Assembly: GCA_964527735.1 (NCBI GenBank)
Contig: CAZGPG010000003.1
Coordinates: forward strand, 124,001-188,000
DNA length: 64,000 nucleotides
Source of the DNA: JBEBVQ01 sp964527735
GTDB taxonomy: Bacteria > Bacteroidota > Bacteroidia > Chitinophagales > Chitinophagaceae
Direction: 5' to 3'
The translations under genes were made by a program, and so were the position numbers. Below, in pieces: positions 32,301 through 40,990 of the stretch; the stretch's first letter is position 1; every line of letters starts with the position of its first letter. The notes beneath the pieces are model-generated. The model was not told the origin of the DNA. It made no database searches and saw only the letters and a list, made by a program, of their open reading frames with translations.

Positions 32301-34043
32301 ATGATCATGATCAATACAATAGCACCCATAACGCCAACACCGCGAACGTTTCTTCCCGAAGATTTTAAAATCACCAATTGGGAGGCACTCCGGCCTTATT
32401 TGGATGATTTGCTCAGCCGTTCGCTCAACCGTCCGGAAGACCTGCACCAATGGCTTAAAGATCTGAGCGAATTGGAATCAGCGATCAGCGAGGATGCATC
32501 ATGGCGCCAGATCAATATGACGCGCGATACCACGGATCCTGTGCTCGAACAGGCTTTTCAATATTTCATCCTCGAAATAGATCCGAAGATCAAGCCATAT
32601 GCTTTCGCATTGAATAAGAAATTGATCGACTGTCCGCATACAGCAGCGCTCGATAAGGAGGTGTATTTCCCTTATCTGCGTAGTGTGGAAAACGCTATTG
32701 CACTCTACCGCGAAGAGAACGTGCCGCTCCAGGCTGAGCTTGGTATGCTGGAACAGCAATATGCTGTGATCGCCGGAGCGATGTCGGTAGAAATAGACGG
32801 AACCGAATACACCCTTCAGCAGGCTGCACGTTTTCTGCAAAGCCCCGAACGTGCGCTGCGCCAACGTGTGTTCGGGAAGATTGCTGCCCGCAGGTTAGCC
32901 GATACGGACAAGCTGGATGAACTCTTCGACAAGCTGCTGCAACTCCGTCATCAGGTAGCACGTAATGCCGGTTTCGATAATTACCGCGATTATAAATTTC
33001 GTGAACTGGGCCGGTTTGACTATACGCCTGAAGATTGTTTTGAGTTTCACGAAGCAGTGCGGGACCATATTCTCCCGCTTCATAAGCTGCTGGTAGAAAG
33101 CCGGCGTGAGCGTTTGGGAGTGGAGGTTATGAAACCCTGGGATACGGATGCAGAACCGGCAGATGTAAAGCCGTTGCACCCGTTTCACACCGGTGAAGAG
33201 TTGGTTGAAAAGTCCATAACCGTGTTCCACAGGCTGCGTCCTTATTTTGCCTATTGTCTGAAGACGATGCAGGAAATGGGGCGGCTCGATCTCGATAGTC
33301 GTAAAGGCAAGGCCCCTGGCGGATATAATTGTCCGCTTGCAGAGACCGGTGTTCCGTTTATCTTCATGAATTCCGCAGGTACTATGGGAGACCTGATCAC
33401 GATGATGCACGAGGGTGGTCATGCGGTTCATTCTTTCCTGGCGCATCCGTTGCCGCTCCATTCGCTTAAGGAATATCCCATGGAGATCGCGGAGCTGGCG
33501 AGCATGAGCATGGAGCTGTTTACGATGGAATATTGGGATGTATTCTTTGATGATCCTGCCGAGCTACGCCGTGCACAGCTCGACGAAATAGAAAGAGTCA
33601 TCAGTGTGCTGCCCTGGATTGCAACGATAGATAAATTCCAGCACTGGCTGTATACCAATCCGGGGCATACCCGCAATCAGCGGAAGATAGCCTGGACGGA
33701 GATACTGAATGAATTTTCGACGCATACGGCAGACTGGAGCGGACACGAAGCATACCAGTCTTATCTCTGGCAGAAGCAACTGCATCTTTTTGAAGTGCCG
33801 TTTTATTATATCGAATATGGCATTGCGCAGCTTGGCGCCATTGCGATGTGGCGGCAATACCGGGAAAACAGTGAGCAGACGTTGGACCGTTATATGGATA
33901 CGCTGAGCCTTGGTTATACTAAAACATTGAATGAGCTGTACGCGGCAGCCGGTATCCGTTTCGATTTTAGTACAGATTATGTCCGGGAACTTGGTGGGTT
34001 TGTAAAGAAACGGTTGGAGGAAGCTCTTAATGAGACAATTTGA
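32301..34043 (+). CDS. M3-family oligoendopeptidase
   Basis: The 580-residue zinc metallopeptidase belongs to the M3 family (oligoendopeptidase F type) and cleaves short peptides in the cytoplasm. The zinc site is HEGGHAVHSF with the third ligand Glu in the following EIAELASMSMELF helix. There is no signal peptide. NNKFREL-like substrate segments and the helical N-terminal lobe are present. The start used here, MIMINTIAPITP, has a second Met at residue 3. It is a single-gene unit divergent from comM; the 188-bp gap between them (32113-32300) is AT-rich with no further gene. Confidence 0.93.
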   Translation: MIMINTIAPITPTPRTFLPEDFKITNWEALRPYLDDLLSRSLNRPEDLHQWLKDLSELESAISEDASWRQINMTRDTTDPVLEQAFQYFILEIDPKIKPYAFALNKKLIDCPHTAALDKEVYFPYLRSVENAIALYREENVPLQAELGMLEQQYAVIAGAMSVEIDGTEYTLQQAARFLQSPERALRQRVFGKIAARRLADTDKLDELFDKLLQLRHQVARNAGFDNYRDYKFRELGRFDYTPEDCFEFHEAVRDHILPLHKLLVESRRERLGVEVMKPWDTDAEPADVKPLHPFHTGEELVEKSITVFHRLRPYFAYCLKTMQEMGRLDLDSRKGKAPGGYNCPLAETGVPFIFMNSAGTMGDLITMMHEGGHAVHSFLAHPLPLHSLKEYPMEIAELASMSMELFTMEYWDVFFDDPAELRRAQLDEIERVISVLPWIATIDKFQHWLYTNPGHTRNQRKIAWTEILNEFSTHTADWSGHEAYQSYLWQKQLHLFEVPFYYIEYGIAQLGAIAMWRQYRENSEQTLDRYMDTLSLGYTKTLNELYAAAGIRFDFSTDYVRELGGFVKKRLEEALNETI

Positions 34044-34115
34044 AAATTTGGGAATTTGAAAATGAGGGTAATACTTATTGCCTGCATAACATAGGCATTT
34101 TCAAATTCTCAAATT
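34037..34115. repeat. AATTTGAAAATG inverted repeat, copy between convergent genes
   Basis: The left arm AATTTGAAAATTTGGGAATT is mirrored by CATTTTCAAATTCTCAAATT, around TGCATAACATAGG, which on the other strand reads CCTATGTTATGCA. It begins at the peptidase stop and ends just before the nucleotidyltransferase stop, where it could terminate transcription in both directions. Confidence 0.7.
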
Positions 34116-34824
34116 AAAACAACTTTGCTGCCAGCGCCAGCGTTTCCGGTTTACCAGCGTCAACGAAGATGTCTCCGGTATGATCGTATCCTTTTATGAT
34201 ACCGGTGGCTGCAAAATGGAGGTACACATCGATCAGGGAGAATTTCCCTTCGAAAGGCATGTTCAATATTTCAGGGGTTAATACCTGGATGCCACTAAAA
34301 GCAAAAGGAGTGTGCTGGCCGGCAGTACGGCTTATACGTTGTTCGCCGGTCTTGTTGTTTTGCCAGCCGCACAGCGTCATGTGCTTATCCAAAATCAGTT
34401 GCCGTGAGGAAGGGCGGTCCATCAGCGCAAGAGTAGCGATAGCATGTTCCTGGTTATGATATTGTATCATGGCGGTGAGATCGAGATTGGTGAGCACGTC
34501 TGTATTCATGACCACGAATGCCGGTTCAGTTTTGAAATACCAGCTTGCTTTTTTAAGTCCCCCACCGGTTTCCAGTACCTCGTCCCGCTCGTCAGATATT
34601 GTGATCCGGCTGCCAAATCCCTGATGCTCATTGATTGCTGCTTCTATCTGGCCGGCAAAATGATGGACGTTGACGATCACATCAAAGATGCCGTAGCGCT
34701 GCAGGTAACGGATGTTGTGCTCGAGCAGCGTCCGGCCATTCACGGTAGCCAGCGCTTTAGGGTGCTTATCGGTAAATGGTTTCAGGCGTGTGCCGAGGCC
34801 GGCAGCCAGTAGCATGGCTTTCAT
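34114..34824 (-). CDS. Nucleotidyltransferase family protein (MurU-like)
   Basis: The 236-residue enzyme has the GT-A nucleotidyltransferase fold. MKAMLLAAGLGTRLKPFTDK carries the pyrophosphorylase loop, PKALATVNGRTLLEHNIRYL follows, then ETGGGLKKASWYF and VVMNTDVLTNLDL with the metal-binding Asp. It resembles MurNAc-1-phosphate uridylyltransferase (MurU) and short sugar-1-phosphate nucleotidyltransferases. No amgK-like aminoglycan kinase is adjacent, so recycling of MurNAc is only a possibility. It is transcribed alone, between two AATTTGAAAATG repeats. Confidence 0.85.
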   Translation of the reverse strand: MKAMLLAAGLGTRLKPFTDKHPKALATVNGRTLLEHNIRYLQRYGIFDVIVNVHHFAGQIEAAINEHQGFGSRITISDERDEVLETGGGLKKASWYFKTEPAFVVMNTDVLTNLDLTAMIQYHNQEHAIATLALMDRPSSRQLILDKHMTLCGWQNNKTGEQRISRTAGQHTPFAFSGIQVLTPEILNMPFEGKFSLIDVYLHFAATGIIKGYDHTGDIFVDAGKPETLALAAKLF

Positions 34825-34876
34825 GAGGTGCGATTAACGGGTTAGGATTGCTAAGTTGGTAAAAAAAACATTATCC

Positions 34877-34940
34877 AATTTGAAAATGTCCCTGTTATGT
34901 AAACCGTAAACATTACGCTCATGCTCAAATTTTCAAATTG
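34877..34940. repeat. AATTTGAAAATG inverted repeat, divergent gap copy
   Basis: CAATTTGAAAATGTCCC and TGTTATGTAAACC are followed by CTCAAATTTTCAAATTG. The CATGTTATGTAAAC-like centre is shared with 43213-43311. It lies between the nucleotidyltransferase and kinase genes, upstream of the kinase promoter. Confidence 0.65.
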
Positions 34941-34975
34941 CCATATTAAAACCATCATTTTACAAACCAACAGAT

Positions 34976-34983
34976 TACCTTTG
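34976..34983 (+). promoter_or_regulatory. Putative -7 box of the PfkB kinase gene
   Basis: TACCTTTG is a perfect TAnnTTTG match, 20 bp before the ATG at 35003. The transcript would have a leader of about 12-15 nt. Confidence 0.6.
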
Positions 34984-35002
34984 CTGCAAATTTTTCGGAG
35001 AT

Positions 35003-35929
35003 ATGTCATTATTGGTGATCGGCACTATGGCCTTTGATGCTTTGGAAACCCCTTTTGGAAAGACCGACCGGATCATTGGCGGATCAGCAACCTACGTGGC
35101 CTGGGCAGCGTCCAATTTTTATCAGCCCGTTAAGCAGGTCTCAATTATCGGAGGAGATTTCCCCCAGGAGGAGATTGACCGTTTAAAGGAGCGTGGCGTT
35201 GATTTCGAAGGTGTGGAAGTAGTGAAAGACGGGAAAAGTTTTTTCTGGAGCGGACGTTATCATATGGATATGAATACCCGTGATACACTGGTTACTGATC
35301 TTAATGTACTGGCTCAGTTTGATCCCAAATTGCCGGAAAGCTACCAGGATTGTGAATTTCTGATGTTGGGAAATTTATCGCCTGCCGTGCAAATGAGCGT
35401 GATACGTCAGTTGAAGAACCGGCCGCGTCTGGTGGCGGTGGATACGATGAACTTCTGGATGGAATCGGCATTGGATGAACTAAAGGAAGTATTGCAGAAA
35501 GTAGATGTGCTCATGATCAATGACAGTGAGGCACGTCAGCTTAGCGGTGAATATTCACTGGTCAGGGCAGCGATGAAGATACGTGAAATGGGGCCGGAGT
35601 ACCTGGTAATCAAGAAAGGAGAACATGGCGCTTTATTGTTTCATGGTTCGAGGGTGTTTTTTGCGCCGGCGCTGCCGCTCGAAGAAGTTTTTGACCCGAC
35701 CGGGGCAGGAGATACTTTTGCCGGCGGTTTTATGGGGCATATAGCCCGGACAAAGGATGTTTCTTTTGAAAACATGAAGACCGGCATCATCATGGGCTCT
35801 GCTATGGCGTCTTTCTGCGTGGAAAAGTTCGGCCCGCAAAGATTGCAGGAGGTAACCGATGAAGAGATCGAGCAACGGATCGGTGAGTTCGTGGAACTCG
35901 TAAATTTTGATATTGACCTGGTGCATTAA
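35003..35929 (+). CDS. PfkB-family carbohydrate kinase
   Basis: The 308-residue kinase has the ribokinase/PfkB fold: MSLLVIGTMAFDALETPFGK at the start, IIGGSATYVAWAA and VSIIGGDFP in the N-terminal lobe, and the C-terminal anion-hole signature DPTGAGDTFAGGFMG with the catalytic Asp. The lid segment around FFWSGRYHMD is shorter than in ribokinase. The substrate may be a sugar or nucleoside and cannot be read from the sequence. It is a single gene; orthologues of this kind are common in Bacteroidota without a fixed pathway context. Confidence 0.9.
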   Translation: MSLLVIGTMAFDALETPFGKTDRIIGGSATYVAWAASNFYQPVKQVSIIGGDFPQEEIDRLKERGVDFEGVEVVKDGKSFFWSGRYHMDMNTRDTLVTDLNVLAQFDPKLPESYQDCEFLMLGNLSPAVQMSVIRQLKNRPRLVAVDTMNFWMESALDELKEVLQKVDVLMINDSEARQLSGEYSLVRAAMKIREMGPEYLVIKKGEHGALLFHGSRVFFAPALPLEEVFDPTGAGDTFAGGFMGHIARTKDVSFENMKTGIIMGSAMASFCVEKFGPQRLQEVTDEEIEQRIGEFVELVNFDIDLVH

Positions 35930-36221
35930 GGTGAGAGATAATCACCAGGAAAAGCAGATTATCCGGAATGCGATTTTTCGGATATATAATTGGTAAATAG
36001 TTGCCGGTTATACTGCGGCGGCCGCTTAACAGGCTGTTTTTAATAGTGTTACATTTGTTTTTCGGGTAGAATCAGGCATGCTGCAGGTATTTTGCGTCCC
36101 TTATTTATGAATAATAAATAAAATGCATTGTATAAATAATAATTATACACTTGCTCGTATTGTATACCTCTCGTATATTTAGGCAGCATCTATATTGTAT
36201 TTTCATATTAAAGGAGAGAAT

Positions 36222-36494
36222 ATGGAAAATTTTGTGATCCTCGTTTTGTGTAGTGGCGCTACTTTGGATGATCTGTTGCACGAGCGGCAACGGAGGCATG
36301 CGGTAGCAATAGATATACTGAATTATGACGAAGCGATAGATTACCACAGCTATAAAACAAAAAAATTTCAAAACAAGGCGCATGGCGATATGGTACATCT
36401 CATGTTTGTATTTGGCAGGAACGACTCCGTGATCGTTAAAAACGAGGAGGATGTCCGCTTTGTAAATGCCCGGCTGCGTGCCATGAATATCTGA
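36222..36494 (+). CDS. Hypothetical protein, 90 residues
   Basis: This short gene starts at an ATG preceded by AAGGAGAG, an unusually good Shine-Dalgarno sequence for this genome, which decides the start. The product begins MENFVILVLCSGATLDDLLH and ends VRFVNARLRAMNI, with mixed charge and no membrane segment or signal peptide. I do not recognise a family. It lies alone in an AT-rich stretch between the PfkB kinase and the amidohydrolase, 291 bp after the kinase stop. Coding potential is supported mainly by the ribosome site and reading frame length. Confidence 0.55.
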   Translation: MENFVILVLCSGATLDDLLHERQRRHAVAIDILNYDEAIDYHSYKTKKFQNKAHGDMVHLMFVFGRNDSVIVKNEEDVRFVNARLRAMNI

Positions 36495-36580
36495 TGTGGT
36501 TAGCGCTGCATCCGTTTCATGAATAATTTGGCTTGCTTTTCTGTAAATAGATAGTTATCTATGCAGGGAAAAACATAGTC

Positions 36581-38314
36581 ATGCATATAAAGCTTCTTAC
36601 CGCCATACTTCTGGCAAGCGGGCTGACCGTCCGGGCACAGGTGTATATCACTAATGCGGATGTGCTGGATGTAAACAGGCAGAAGATACTACGTAACCAT
36701 ACTATTGAGATCCGGGGCAATAAAATTGAACGGGTGCTCCCTGCAGGAAAAATAAAGCCGGGCAAAGGTGCACAGGTAATAGATGCAACAGGCAAATGGG
36801 TAATGCCCGGTCTGGTAGATGCGCATGTACATTTCTTTCAGACAGGGGGCTTATATACGCGGCCCGATGCGATTGATCTCCGGCAGGTGCATCCTTATGA
36901 AAAGGAGCTGGACTGGTATAAGCACAACCTGGAAGATCAGTTGCGGCGCTACCTCTCCTGTGGCATCACGACGGTAATTGACGATGGCGCCACCTTCGGG
37001 CTGCTGCAGCAACGGGATACATTTAATACCAAACACTACGCGCCGCGCATCCTGATGGCCGGCCCTCTGATCTCGACAGATTATATGCCCCGTTCTTTTG
37101 AAGCGCTCCCCGTGGAGGATGCTCCATTTTTCAGTGTGAGCACACCTGAGGAAGCGGTGCGGATGACCCGCAAGCAATATCCGTATCGCCCTGATTTTAT
37201 AAAAATCTGGTATATTGTTCGTAATCATGATAAGGAAAATGATGCCAGGAAAAACCTGCCGCTGGTACAAGCCGCCATACACGAAGCCCGGAAAAACGGG
37301 TATAAAGTGGCTATACATGCCCCTCAGCTCATTGCGGCCCGTCTTGCCGTAGAAGCCGGCGCCGATCACCTTGTGCATAGTGTGGATGATGAAGTGGTAG
37401 ATGACGCCTTCATCAGTCTGCTAAAAGAAAAAAAGGTTGTGCTTTGCCCTACACTGACCGTGCGTGAGGGATATACTGCCACCCAGAAACAAACACGTGA
37501 GCCGGATGATGCCGATCTGGCTATTGCCAACCCGGAACAGTTGGGCTCGCTCTCTGATCTGGCGCTGCTGGCAGACACATCTATTCCTGGAAATTACAAA
37601 CGTATGGCGGCAGCACGTGAGTCTATGTTCCGCCGGGGAGATTCGATCAGCCGTATTAATCTGAAAAAGCTGGTGGACGCTGGTGTGCTTGTTGCTACCG
37701 GTACGGATGCAGGAAATATAGGCACACTGCATGCGTCTTCCTACTATAAAGAACTGCATGCAATGCAGGACGCCGGTCTTACCAACTGGCAGGTACTGAC
37801 GGCTTCAACAGTCAATGGCGCCAGCGCATTGGATCGTGCGCATGAGTTCGGTAGTATTGCACAAGGGCAGGCTGCCGATCTGCTTATCCTGGATGCTAAC
37901 CCCCTTGAAGATCTTGCACACCTGCGCAGCATCAGCCTGGTGGTCAGCAAAGGCGTTGTTATCCGCCCGGATACGCTCGTGCACGAAACGCCGGTCATGC
38001 TGGCGCAGCGCCAGTTGAATGCGTACAATGCACATGATCTGGAGGCTTTCCTTGAGGCCTATTCAGAAGACGTTGCCGTGTATAATTTTCCCGATGAACT
38101 GATGTTTAAGGGTAAGGAAGAAATGCGCAAGCGCTATGCCTTTCTGAATAATCCGGAAACCGCGCCTCATGCGGAGGTTAAAAAAAGGATCGTAGTGGGC
38201 AATATGGTAATTGATCACGAAAAGGCAACATTTCCCGGCCGTGACCCCATAGAGGTGATTGCTATGTATGTGGTGGAAAACAACAAGATTACGCAGGTGT
38301 ATTTCAAACGGTGA
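36581..38314 (+). CDS. Secreted amidohydrolase with C-terminal SnoaL-like domain
   Basis: The 577-residue protein has a signal peptide (LLTAILLASGLTVRAQ) and an imidazolonepropionase/prolidase-type amidohydrolase domain. The metal ligands are in LVDAHVHF (His-x-His), VAIHAPQ, GADHLVHS and TGTDAGNIG. From about residue 470 a separate segment (AQRQLNAYNAHDLEAFLEAY ... EEMRKRYAF) has the look of a SnoaL/NTF2-like fold, an uncommon fusion. It is probably periplasmic and hydrolyses a cyclic amide, dipeptide or lactone; the substrate is unknown. It converges on ruvC, separated by a long palindrome. Confidence 0.87.
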   Translation: MHIKLLTAILLASGLTVRAQVYITNADVLDVNRQKILRNHTIEIRGNKIERVLPAGKIKPGKGAQVIDATGKWVMPGLVDAHVHFFQTGGLYTRPDAIDLRQVHPYEKELDWYKHNLEDQLRRYLSCGITTVIDDGATFGLLQQRDTFNTKHYAPRILMAGPLISTDYMPRSFEALPVEDAPFFSVSTPEEAVRMTRKQYPYRPDFIKIWYIVRNHDKENDARKNLPLVQAAIHEARKNGYKVAIHAPQLIAARLAVEAGADHLVHSVDDEVVDDAFISLLKEKKVVLCPTLTVREGYTATQKQTREPDDADLAIANPEQLGSLSDLALLADTSIPGNYKRMAAARESMFRRGDSISRINLKKLVDAGVLVATGTDAGNIGTLHASSYYKELHAMQDAGLTNWQVLTASTVNGASALDRAHEFGSIAQGQAADLLILDANPLEDLAHLRSISLVVSKGVVIRPDTLVHETPVMLAQRQLNAYNAHDLEAFLEAYSEDVAVYNFPDELMFKGKEEMRKRYAFLNNPETAPHAEVKKRIVVGNMVIDHEKATFPGRDPIEVIAMYVVENNKITQVYFKR

Positions 38315-38317
38315 TCC

Positions 38318-38391
38318 CCCGTAGAGACGGTGCATGCACCGTCTCCTCCCGCCGCGATAATACAGAGACGGTGCATGCACCGTCTCTACGG
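38318..38391. repeat. Paired 22-bp palindromes between convergent genes
   Basis: Two identical perfect palindromes, each GAGACGGTGCA followed by its complement TGCACCGTCTC, lie at 38324-38345 and 38365-38386. CCCGTA on the left and TACGGG on the right extend the whole into one larger inverted repeat. It begins after the amidohydrolase stop and its right side contains the ruvC stop codon (38388-38386). It is likely to act as a bidirectional terminator and is probably a dispersed repeat. Confidence 0.9.
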
Positions 38392-38973
38392 GCGTACACG
38401 CCCCGGATTATTGGCGGCAAAATCTGCCCAGGACGATTTTTTACCTGTGGTTTTTTTTATGATTGTGCCGTTGGCCGGCGCCTGCGGCAAACGCTCCTGG
38501 TAGTGATGGCATAATGCTACCGCCACGGCGTCTGTGGCGTCCATGAACCGTACGTCTTCTTCAAATTTCAGGGTATGCTGCAGCATCTGCCACACCTGTT
38601 CTTTTGTAGCATTGCCACGTCCGCTGATCGATTGCTTGATCTTGCGGGGGGCATATTCCACCGCCTGCAATCCATGCATCATGGCCGCAGCCATGGCTAC
38701 TCCCTGAGCACGTCCCAGCTTCAGCATGCTCTGTACATTTTTCCCGAAAAAGGGCGCCTCAATGGCGACAGATACCGGCTGGTGTGTGCGGATCAGCATT
38801 TCCATTTTACGGAAGATCAATTCCAGTCGCACGGCATGGTCCTGATGGCGGGCAAGTTGTAATACACCCATTTCCACCAGCGAAATCTTATTTTTGTCCA
38901 CGGCGATAAGCCCGTAGCCCATTACCAGTGTACCGGGGTCAATACCGAGAATGATTTGGGGTTTACGTTGCAA
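38386..38973 (-). CDS. ruvC: Holliday junction endodeoxyribonuclease RuvC
   Basis: The 195-residue RNase H-fold resolvase has its acidic active site in ILGIDPGTLVMGYG (first Asp), VAIEAPFFGKN (Glu) and FMDATDAVAVALCHH (the two late Asp). KIKQSISGRGNATKEQV is the DNA-binding segment. It resolves Holliday junctions with RuvAB. The last residues (NNPGRVRP) are encoded by the flanking palindrome, showing the repeat has entered the 3' end of the gene. The start is only 7 bp from the divergent UPF0104 gene start, so its promoter must lie within that gene. Confidence 0.95.
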   Translation of the reverse strand: MQRKPQIILGIDPGTLVMGYGLIAVDKNKISLVEMGVLQLARHQDHAVRLELIFRKMEMLIRTHQPVSVAIEAPFFGKNVQSMLKLGRAQGVAMAAAMMHGLQAVEYAPRKIKQSISGRGNATKEQVWQMLQHTLKFEEDVRFMDATDAVAVALCHHYQERLPQAPANGTIIKKTTGKKSSWADFAANNPGRVRP

Positions 38974-38980
38974 CGATCAG

Positions 38981-39934
38981 ATGTTATTGAACAAAAGTAC
39001 CAAAATATGGATCAATTACGGGCTGGGCGCCGCACTTTCCGCGGTATTGCTATATCTGCTTTATGTACAGGTAGTGCAGCAGCTTACCCGCGTTGATACC
39101 GATGCTTTGTGGGATCATGCGTCGAATGTGTACCTGATTGCAGGGCTTTTGCTGATGCCGGTGAACCTGGCGCTGGAAGCGTGGAAATGGAAACTGCTTG
39201 CCGGCAGCGCAGGGCCGCTTTCCTACCGTGCCGCAGCCGGCAGCTATCTGGCCGGTATGGCCTTCTCACTGATCACACCCAACCGTATCGGGGAATATCC
39301 CGGCCGTATTCTTTTTCTCCGCCGGAAAAATACACCCCGCCTCATCAGTGTATCGGTGCTCGGCATGTTTGCCCAGTTGATCGCCGTCATGCTGTTTGGT
39401 CTGGCCGGGCTTATTTATTATAATATTAACTTCCCCGGTTTCTGGCAGCAGCTGACCCTGGCAGCCACACTGCTGGGCGCCGCGGCGCTGGTCGTATTGT
39501 ATCTGCGCTTTGAGCAATGGGCGGTGGTACTGGAGCGGATACGCTGGCTCCGGCGCTTCCGCACCTATAAATACCTGATGAAGCGTTTCTCCCTGCGGGA
39601 GCAGCTGGTGATCCTGGCGCTTTCCCTGATCCGTTTCCTGGTATTTACGGCACAGTATTTGACTTTGCTTTACTGGATGAACGTCAGTTTCCCTGTTGTG
39701 GACGGCTTTTTTATGGCCGCCCTGTTTTTTTGGGTGATGACGGTAGTACCTTCGGTGGCATTGGCGGAGCTGGGTATTCGTGGTAATGTTAGCCTGGCGT
39801 TGTTCGGTCATTTTTCCGGCCATACGGTAGGTATTATTGCCGCAACGGCAATTGTCTGGTGCATCAACCTGGCACTCCCGGCGATAGCCGGAAGCCTGTT
39901 GTGGGTACGAAAAAAACTATTGAATGTTGTATAA
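38981..39934 (+). CDS. UPF0104 / lysylphosphatidylglycerol synthase-like membrane protein
   Basis: The 317-residue protein has about eight hydrophobic helices, with an early AALSAVLLYLLYVQVV segment, LLMPVNLALEAWKWKLL, and AGSYLAGMAFSLITPNRIGEYPGR, which matches the conserved GxxxxxxTPgriGE-type motif of the family. It corresponds to the integral flippase-like domain of MprF but lacks the soluble aminoacyl transferase domain. Its substrate may be a lipid. I use the ATG at 38981 because upstream codons run into ruvC. A DUF3108 gene follows after 41 bp and may be co-transcribed. Confidence 0.87.
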   Translation: MLLNKSTKIWINYGLGAALSAVLLYLLYVQVVQQLTRVDTDALWDHASNVYLIAGLLLMPVNLALEAWKWKLLAGSAGPLSYRAAAGSYLAGMAFSLITPNRIGEYPGRILFLRRKNTPRLISVSVLGMFAQLIAVMLFGLAGLIYYNINFPGFWQQLTLAATLLGAAALVVLYLRFEQWAVVLERIRWLRRFRTYKYLMKRFSLREQLVILALSLIRFLVFTAQYLTLLYWMNVSFPVVDGFFMAALFFWVMTVVPSVALAELGIRGNVSLALFGHFSGHTVGIIAATAIVWCINLALPAIAGSLLWVRKKLLNVV

Positions 39935-39975
39935 TAACCGGTATTTTATAACTTGACTGTTCTTTTATCTCCTAC

Positions 39976-40776
39976 ATGAAGCTAAAACACATTTTCATCG
40001 CAATATTATGGTGCATGGGAGCAGCAGGGCCACTGCATGCACAGGATGACTTTTGCGGTATTAAGAACATCAGCTTCCGCGATGGGGAAAAGCTGTTTTT
40101 TAAGGTATATTATAATATGGGACGGCTCTGGGTGGGCGCCGGAGAAGCCAGCTTCTCCGTGAAAAAGGAAAACTATAAGGGCAGGGAAGTATTTCATGTT
40201 GTCGGAGATGGCAAAACACTGAAATCATACGAATGGTTTTATAAGGTACGGGACCGTTATGAAACTTATATTGATGTAAAGACGATGCTCCCCGTGAAAT
40301 TTATCCGGAATGTAAATGAAGGCGGCTTCAAGATTTATAACAACGTCACCTTCAACCAGGAGATTGGTCAGGCAGTTTCCACAAAAGGTGTGTACAACGT
40401 TCCCAAATGCATACAGGATGTAGTCTCGGCGATCTATTATGCGCGTAATATTGACTACAATAAGTACAAGCCGGGCGATAAAATTCCGTTTAGCATGTTC
40501 CTTGATGATGAAGTGTTTAATCTTTATATCCGTTATGTAGGAAAGGAACGTATCAAGACGAAATACGGAACATTCAATGCTATTAAGATCGTTCCGCTGC
40601 TGATAGAAGGCACAATATTTAAGGGGGGCGAAAAGATGATGATCTGGGTAAGCGATGACAACAACCATATTCCGCTACGGGTAGACAGCCCTATCCTGGT
40701 CGGCAGTGTCAAGGTAGATCTGATCGGGTATGAGCAATTGAAAAATCCGCTTACCAGCCTGATTAAGAAAAACTGA
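39976..40776 (+). CDS. DUF3108 domain-containing exported protein
   Basis: The 266-residue protein has a signal peptide (IAILWCMGAAGPLHAQ) and a beta-rich DUF3108 body: GEKLFFKVYYNMGRLWVGAGEA near the start (read as GEKLFFKVYYNMG, WVGAGEASFSV), YRSDTMLPVKF-like MLPVKFIRNVNEGG, and MMIWVSDDNNHIPLRVDSPI near the end. The domain is found in periplasmic or outer-membrane proteins of unknown function. Only the general fold can be stated. It lies 41 bp after the UPF0104 gene in the same direction. Confidence 0.82.
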   Translation: MKLKHIFIAILWCMGAAGPLHAQDDFCGIKNISFRDGEKLFFKVYYNMGRLWVGAGEASFSVKKENYKGREVFHVVGDGKTLKSYEWFYKVRDRYETYIDVKTMLPVKFIRNVNEGGFKIYNNVTFNQEIGQAVSTKGVYNVPKCIQDVVSAIYYARNIDYNKYKPGDKIPFSMFLDDEVFNLYIRYVGKERIKTKYGTFNAIKIVPLLIEGTIFKGGEKMMIWVSDDNNHIPLRVDSPILVGSVKVDLIGYEQLKNPLTSLIKKN

Positions 40777-40805
40777 TGCCGGCATCGCCCTGTGATTTTG
40801 GGGGG

Positions 40806-40933
40806 GCAATTCAGATTGTCACTATCTAAAAACCGAATTTTGCTTCGACACGCTCAGCAACCGTCTTTTAATGACGGTCATTGAGCCTGTCGAAATGAAT
40901 ACCTTGAATATGCCGGGCGACAATCTGAATTGC
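40806..40933. repeat. Nested inverted repeats upstream of paaA
   Basis: GCAATTCAGATTGTC (40806-40820) is perfectly mirrored by GACAATCTGAATTGC (40919-40933). Between them TTCGACACGCTCA (40844-40856) is mirrored by TGAGCCTGTCGAA (40882-40894). One palindromic element is therefore enclosed by another. Confidence 0.8.
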
Positions 40934-40990
40934 ACCCATTTTGGGCAATCCCGCGTTTTCACGTAAATTTGTGGTATAAGCCAGTAGTTT

